Shown: one piece after another, positions 8,538-11,373 of the stretch | Numbering within the stretch: the stretch's first letter is position 1 | Layout: the number at the start of each line of letters is the position of its first letter | Origin: Larix sibirica | Lineage: Eukaryota; Streptophyta; Pinopsida; Pinales; Pinaceae | DNA length: 11,373 nucleotides | Assembly (NCBI GenBank): GCA_004151065.3 | Contig: NWUY0303900318.1 | Span: 1-11,373, forward strand | Direction: 5' to 3' | The notes under the pieces: model-generated | The model's input: only the letters and a program-made list of their open reading frames with translations | Database searches by the model: none | What the model was told of the DNA's origin: nothing | Made by a program: the position numbers and the translations under genes

Positions 8538-8757
8538 TGTGTTGAATCCCCAGTTACCCCCGTGTATAATCTCTGCAAAATAGTTTAGATGATAATGGAA
8601 GCTCCAAGTAATTCTGCTTAAATATTCCACTGCAATATATGGATCTATCTAAAACAACTGTACATATGTTAATCATCTACACCAAATGTTCATTAGTATG
8701 GATTTGTTGATTAATGCTTCATACAATTGGCGTTTTGATTCAAATATATAGGAGACT

Positions 8758-8763
8758 TTTATT
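8758..8763 (-). terminator. Candidate polyadenylation signal AATAAA of the bHLH gene
   Basis: The plus strand reads tttatt at 8758-8763, so the minus strand has AATAAA, about 142 bases past the bHLH stop codon. That spacing suits a plant 3' UTR. Plant poly(A) signals are loose, so this is only a candidate. Confidence 0.35.
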
Positions 8764-8904
8764 GTACATCCTACCTTTGTTTAAACTCAGTGTTAGTAAA
8801 CTGTAAATTTCAGGTTAATCCTGGCCTTGATTCTCTCAGATTCTCAACCTCAAACACCAGTAACCAATCTGAAAGCCAAGGATGGGTTTTACATAAGAAA
8901 TAAA

Positions 8905-10338
8905 TCATGACAAAGTACATTGCAGGACGGTAACGATCTCGTCCAAAGGCTGTTGCAGAGACAATGGCCTTTGCTGCAATTTTTGAGTCACAAGAAGCAG
9001 AATTCAGGCAAATAATTCAAATCAATGTCAACCAAAAAAATAACTCAATAGTATACGAATATTGTATAATGTATACCTTGGCAACAAGTATGCACAGTAT
9101 GTGAGGCATCGTCTTTGAGTAATTGCATTGAAAAACGTCAAGTTGGAGTTCTTCCATGGCAATCATCAGATTCGTCATGAATCTGGGCCTTAAGCTGCAG
9201 GTGATTTCGATTATTATCTCGCCTGTGTGTATATCGGTGTGTACATGAATATCTGGGGACGTAATTTGTGCAGGTTGATTATCCGATCTGTGTATATTCA
9301 ACGAGGGACTTTGCAGGGACTGAACAGAATTGTGGTCGACTTCAATAAGATCCATGGACGCTGAAGTGCAGTCTCGGTCTTGCATTTTCTTCTCGAGTCT
9401 CTTCAGAGTGTTCTGCATCTCGCTCACGAATTTGATTGCGTCGTCCACGATGGCTGTTCTGTCACGCTTCATGTTTACAATGGGGATTGGATTTCATTAT
9501 AGCGTGGCAAGAGGAAGATAAGATTTATATCTTAATACATAATTTTCTATTTGAAATAGTCATTAAGCAGGAACAATTATGAACAATTATGAGTGAAGAG
9601 GAGTTTTCCATATTTTGATCTTTACTGTGGGAGTTGAAGCCTGTAAGGATAAAGATGTTTCTGAGATATTCACCAGCATCTTTATCCTTACAAGCTTCAA
9701 CTGTCTCCTAATGATGATCCCAAAATAAAGATCTAAACATCAAGTTTCAAATTCGTTTAACCCAACTCCTCTTCACTCACATAATTTATTACAACCAGTT
9801 TATGTATAGAAAAAAAAACCAAATAAGTGATACTTAATTTGTGAAGTATCTATATAAGTGATCTCCAAGAATAACAAAGATAACTGACCTTGGTCTGCCA
9901 TGGCAAAAGTTTTTCTAGCTTAATAAACTTGTCGCTCATATCATCCCTGCGCTGACGCTCTCTCAAAATATGATCATCCCGTCCGGAATCTCCCAAGACT
10001 GGAACTCGCTGTCTCTTCGAGCTTTTTCTGATGAATTCCTGCCCATCCTTAATCTGCTTCCCATGTCGATTAAAACCTCTGCCAGTTTTAGTACAAATTC
10101 GATCAGCGTCGGTAGTGGAGGGCATAATTGTGGCTCCACTATTGTCAATAATTGAATTCGGCCTCGTTTTATAGGGCGCAGCAGATAATTCCGAGGAAGG
10201 AGAGGCCTCCAGCGGAACATCGTCGCGATAATCCAAAAGCTCTTTAGAAAAATAATCGGATCCTGCCATATTTAGGACCGGAGAAGACGTTGTGGAAACA
10301 TTGCCAGGGCTCAGAGCAGATGGCTGGTAATCTTCCAT
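8905..10338 (-). CDS. bHLH transcription factor with ACT-like C-terminus, three exons
   Basis: Proposed exons on the minus strand are 10338-9889, 9466-9077 and 8973-8905, joined in phase 0, giving 302 residues. Donors are AAG|GTCAGT and AAG|GTATAC; acceptors are ATGAAG|CGT and ATTGCAG|CAA, the latter after a good pyrimidine tract. The start ATG has A at -3 and G at +4, with an in-frame stop upstream. Residues about 121-174 form the bHLH: DHILRERQRRDDMSDKF has His123, Glu127 and Arg131, the E-box contact pattern. Helix 1 ends KLEKLLP, and helix 2 (RDRTAIVDDAIKFVSEM) starts exactly at the intron, a common intron position in plant bHLH genes. Residues about 222-302 (IHTGEIIIEITCSLRPRF, MEELQLDVFQ) resemble the ACT-like dimerisation fold of many plant bHLHs. 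The product should be a nuclear E-box-binding dimer. The AIVDDAI..V..MQ.TL..LEKK pattern recalls the ZHOUPI/bHLH95-like group, but I would not fix the subfamily. Exon 3 is the least certain. Confidence 0.85.
9571..9590. repeat. Two-copy perfect 10-bp tandem duplication
   Basis: gaacaattat occurs at 9571-9580 and 9581-9590, immediately before the terminal inverted repeat of the intronic foldback element. It may be target-site-related or a local slip. Confidence 0.85.
9585..9787. mobile_element. MITE-like foldback element in bHLH intron 1
   Basis: Outer arms gagtgaagaggagtt (9591-9605) and aactcctcttcactc (9764-9778) are perfect 15-base inverted repeats. Adjacent aattat and ataatt extend the pairing by a few bases. 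An inner hairpin pairs 9633-9657 with 9677-9701 over 25 bases with one mismatch (a possible G-U) around a 19-base loop. Between them, gatctttactgtggga and tcccaaaataaagatc are also largely complementary, so almost the whole 200 bp folds back with gaps. It has no coding capacity. This architecture fits a non-autonomous MITE, and such hairpins in plant introns can be sources of small RNAs. A clear target-site duplication is not visible; about half of the 422-base intron is this element. Confidence 0.7.
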
Positions 10339-10513
10339 CGTGCTTAATGGGCGAAATTCTGCAATTGCTTGCTGGGAAATTAGTTTTTATTGGAATTTGG
10401 GTATGGATGTACGGTTCAAGAAAGTGGATACTGAATTGATTGCGAGAACACGCGTGAGCCGTCGTGCGAGCACGTCGGCGTAGCAGGTAGGGCGAAGAAT
10501 GTACAAGAAGCAT
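10244..10513 (-). other. Possible upstream ORF overlapping the bHLH start
   Basis: An ATG at 10513-10511 opens an 89-codon frame that ends at 10244, about 95 bases inside the bHLH coding region and in another frame. It is the only ATG I find between the TATA-like stretch and the bHLH ATG. If transcription starts upstream of 10513, scanning ribosomes would meet it first, and it could repress bHLH translation. The predicted peptide is Arg/Ser/His-rich with no recognisable domain, so any role would be regulatory. The open frame extends further upstream, but without evidence that it is transcribed. Confidence 0.25.
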
Positions 10514-10540
10514 GCGAATGAAATCTACGTGGAGTTTTTT

Positions 10541-10546
10541 TTTAAA
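10541..10546 (-). promoter_or_regulatory. TATA-like TTTAAA, candidate core promoter of the bHLH gene
   Basis: The minus strand reads GGTTTAAAAAAAAACTCC here, about 205 bases before the bHLH ATG. It would place a start near 10510 and give a 5' UTR of about 170 bases. Farther upstream (10625-10648) the minus strand has a pyrimidine-rich TTTTTTTCCTCTCTAATTC, resembling a plant Y-patch and suggesting an alternative, more upstream start. The palindrome CACGCGTG (10449-10456) contains a CGCG core of the type bound by CAMTA factors, but would then lie in the leader. Confidence 0.25.
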
Positions 10547-10589
10547 CCTGCGCGTTCCTTTTGACTTTGGGTGGCTTGACACGCCCTCG

Positions 10590-10609
10590 CAGACAATCCG
10601 AATTGTCTG
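10590..10609. repeat. 8-bp perfect inverted repeat in the bHLH upstream region
   Basis: CAGACAAT (10590-10597) pairs perfectly with ATTGTCTG (10602-10609) around ccga. A near-palindrome about 250 bases before the start codon could be a site for a dimeric factor. The embedded CAAT and ATTG half-sites are spaced wider than in a standard HD-Zip site. Confidence 0.4.
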
Positions 10610-10648
10610 AAGGAAAGTATGATTTGATTGAATTAGAGAGGAAAAAAA

Positions 10649-10673
10649 GCGGCTGGCTGCCATTGCCAGCCGC
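10649..10673. repeat. 9-bp perfect GC-rich inverted repeat in the bHLH upstream region
   Basis: GCGGCTGGC (10649-10657) pairs with GCCAGCCGC (10665-10673) around a 7-base loop, adjacent to a run of A on the plus strand. It could form a stable hairpin in RNA or act as a protein site. It stands out in AT-rich surroundings. Confidence 0.45.
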
Positions 10674-10684
10674 AGCTTGCTCAC

Positions 10685-11373
10685 AATGGACGGCTGGTTT
10701 TCGGGGCCTGCAATGATTCCCTGTATCTAATTATGCAATCCCTCGATTCGCTCGCTTCTTTCGTTCGGCCCACTGTATTTTTATTGGTTATTCTGTTCAT
10801 CTTAGGCCCAGTTTTTCAAGCTTATTTATGAATTGTTCAAGGATTTTAGTATGTTTAATGGTTTGCGGTTTCTGTAATACAGATTCAATCACATGTTTGC
10901 TGCGTGAGAATAATTTGATTATAAGACAAATTAGTTGCCATAATGAACCTATGGCAGACATTTCATTACAGTTAGCACCTACGGCAGACATTTCAGTTAG
11001 AACTAGTGGACTCTAGTGCTGAATCTATAGCGAATGTTCAATGAAGGTTGAATTATACTACAGCTATCTACATCTATGTTACGTAGAGAATTGTACTTTA
11101 TAGCTATGAGCTAATCGATATAATAAATTAAACGTTGTATTATGTGTATGATGTGATTTATGTGACAGCGTTGGCTAAAAGGGCCAACGATTTGGGCTGT
11201 ATTCAATTATTATTACACTTCACATGAAAACGGTGTAGCACCCTTCATAGGGAGCTATATAATGGCTAATCAAAATGTCTTTGAATTGTTGGAATTTCGC
11301 AGAGTAATTCTTGCCAAAATCGCAATTTGGAGTGTTTAAATCACAATTTTGGTGATCTGGGTAGTTTTAAAAT
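10685..11373. other. Upstream spacer without a recognisable gene
   Basis: All frames are broken every 60 codons or less and no family motif is visible. It contains a short direct repeat at 10946-10995 and a 7-bp inverted repeat CGTTGGC/GCCAACG (11169-11175 and 11183-11189). It may hold distal promoter sequence of the bHLH gene. Confidence 0.5.
10946..10995. repeat. Short direct repeat, period 30
   Basis: acctatggcagacatttca (10947-10965) and acctacggcagacatttca (10977-10995) are 19-base copies with one difference, separated by 11 bases. Confidence 0.8.

Noticed and set aside
9330-9521. Plus-strand ORF opposite bHLH exon 2
   Set aside because: It is the antisense shadow of a well-supported exon encoding bHLH helix 2.
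9963-10220. Minus-strand ORF in another frame inside bHLH exon 1
   Set aside because: Contained in exon 1, with no motif of its own; a shadow.
10244-10684. 146-codon minus-strand ORF as a separate protein gene, with a transit-peptide-like start
   Set aside because: The listed start is GTG, it overlaps the bHLH start out of frame, and no domain is visible. Only its downstream ATG part is kept, as a possible upstream ORF.
11169-11189. 7-bp inverted repeat CGTTGGC/GCCAACG as a terminator or regulatory hairpin
   Set aside because: Too short and isolated, with no adjacent gene or T-run to give it meaning.

Overview
This window looks like nuclear DNA of a seed plant. The best-supported gene is a bHLH transcription factor split by short GT-AG introns. 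Around it lie decayed plant retrotransposons (Ty1-copia and an L1-like LINE with RNase H) and long AT-rich spacers with no bacterial-type gene packing. The low gene density and depth of transposon decay would fit a large genome such as a conifer's, but that is only an inference.

Layout. Positions 1-496 are the inside of a Ty1-copia reverse transcriptase on the minus strand; it keeps the YVDD motif and runs off the window edge. It abuts, at about 495, a plus-strand LINE that lacks its 5' end. The LINE can be followed domain by domain through all three frames: endonuclease-RT linker (541-867), reverse transcriptase (868-1903), thumb/connection (1904-2509), zinc-binding zf-RVT-like region (2510-3404) and RNase H (3405-3918). 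The RNase H frame then continues, past one stop codon, into about 300 codons of charged, coiled-coil-forming sequence (3919-4822). I do not recognise this extension, and it is the most unusual item here. A second unrecognised coding-like remnant lies at 5117-5470. From 5471 to about 8750 I find no gene, only short two-copy tandem duplications at 6037, 8182 and 8454.

The bHLH gene occupies 8905-10338 on the minus strand. Three exons join in phase 0 to give 302 residues: an acidic/serine-rich N-terminus, a bHLH domain with the His-Glu-Arg DNA-contact pattern, and an ACT-like C-terminus. Intron 1 carries a foldback (MITE-like) element with a strong inner hairpin. Upstream are a TATA-like stretch, two perfect inverted repeats and a long overlapping upstream ORF. 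The last 700 bases contain no recognisable gene.

Together: one probably functional regulatory gene beside a graveyard of nested retroelements. No operon or multi-gene pathway is visible. The whole window is marked by recent-looking two-copy local duplications of about 10-84 bp.
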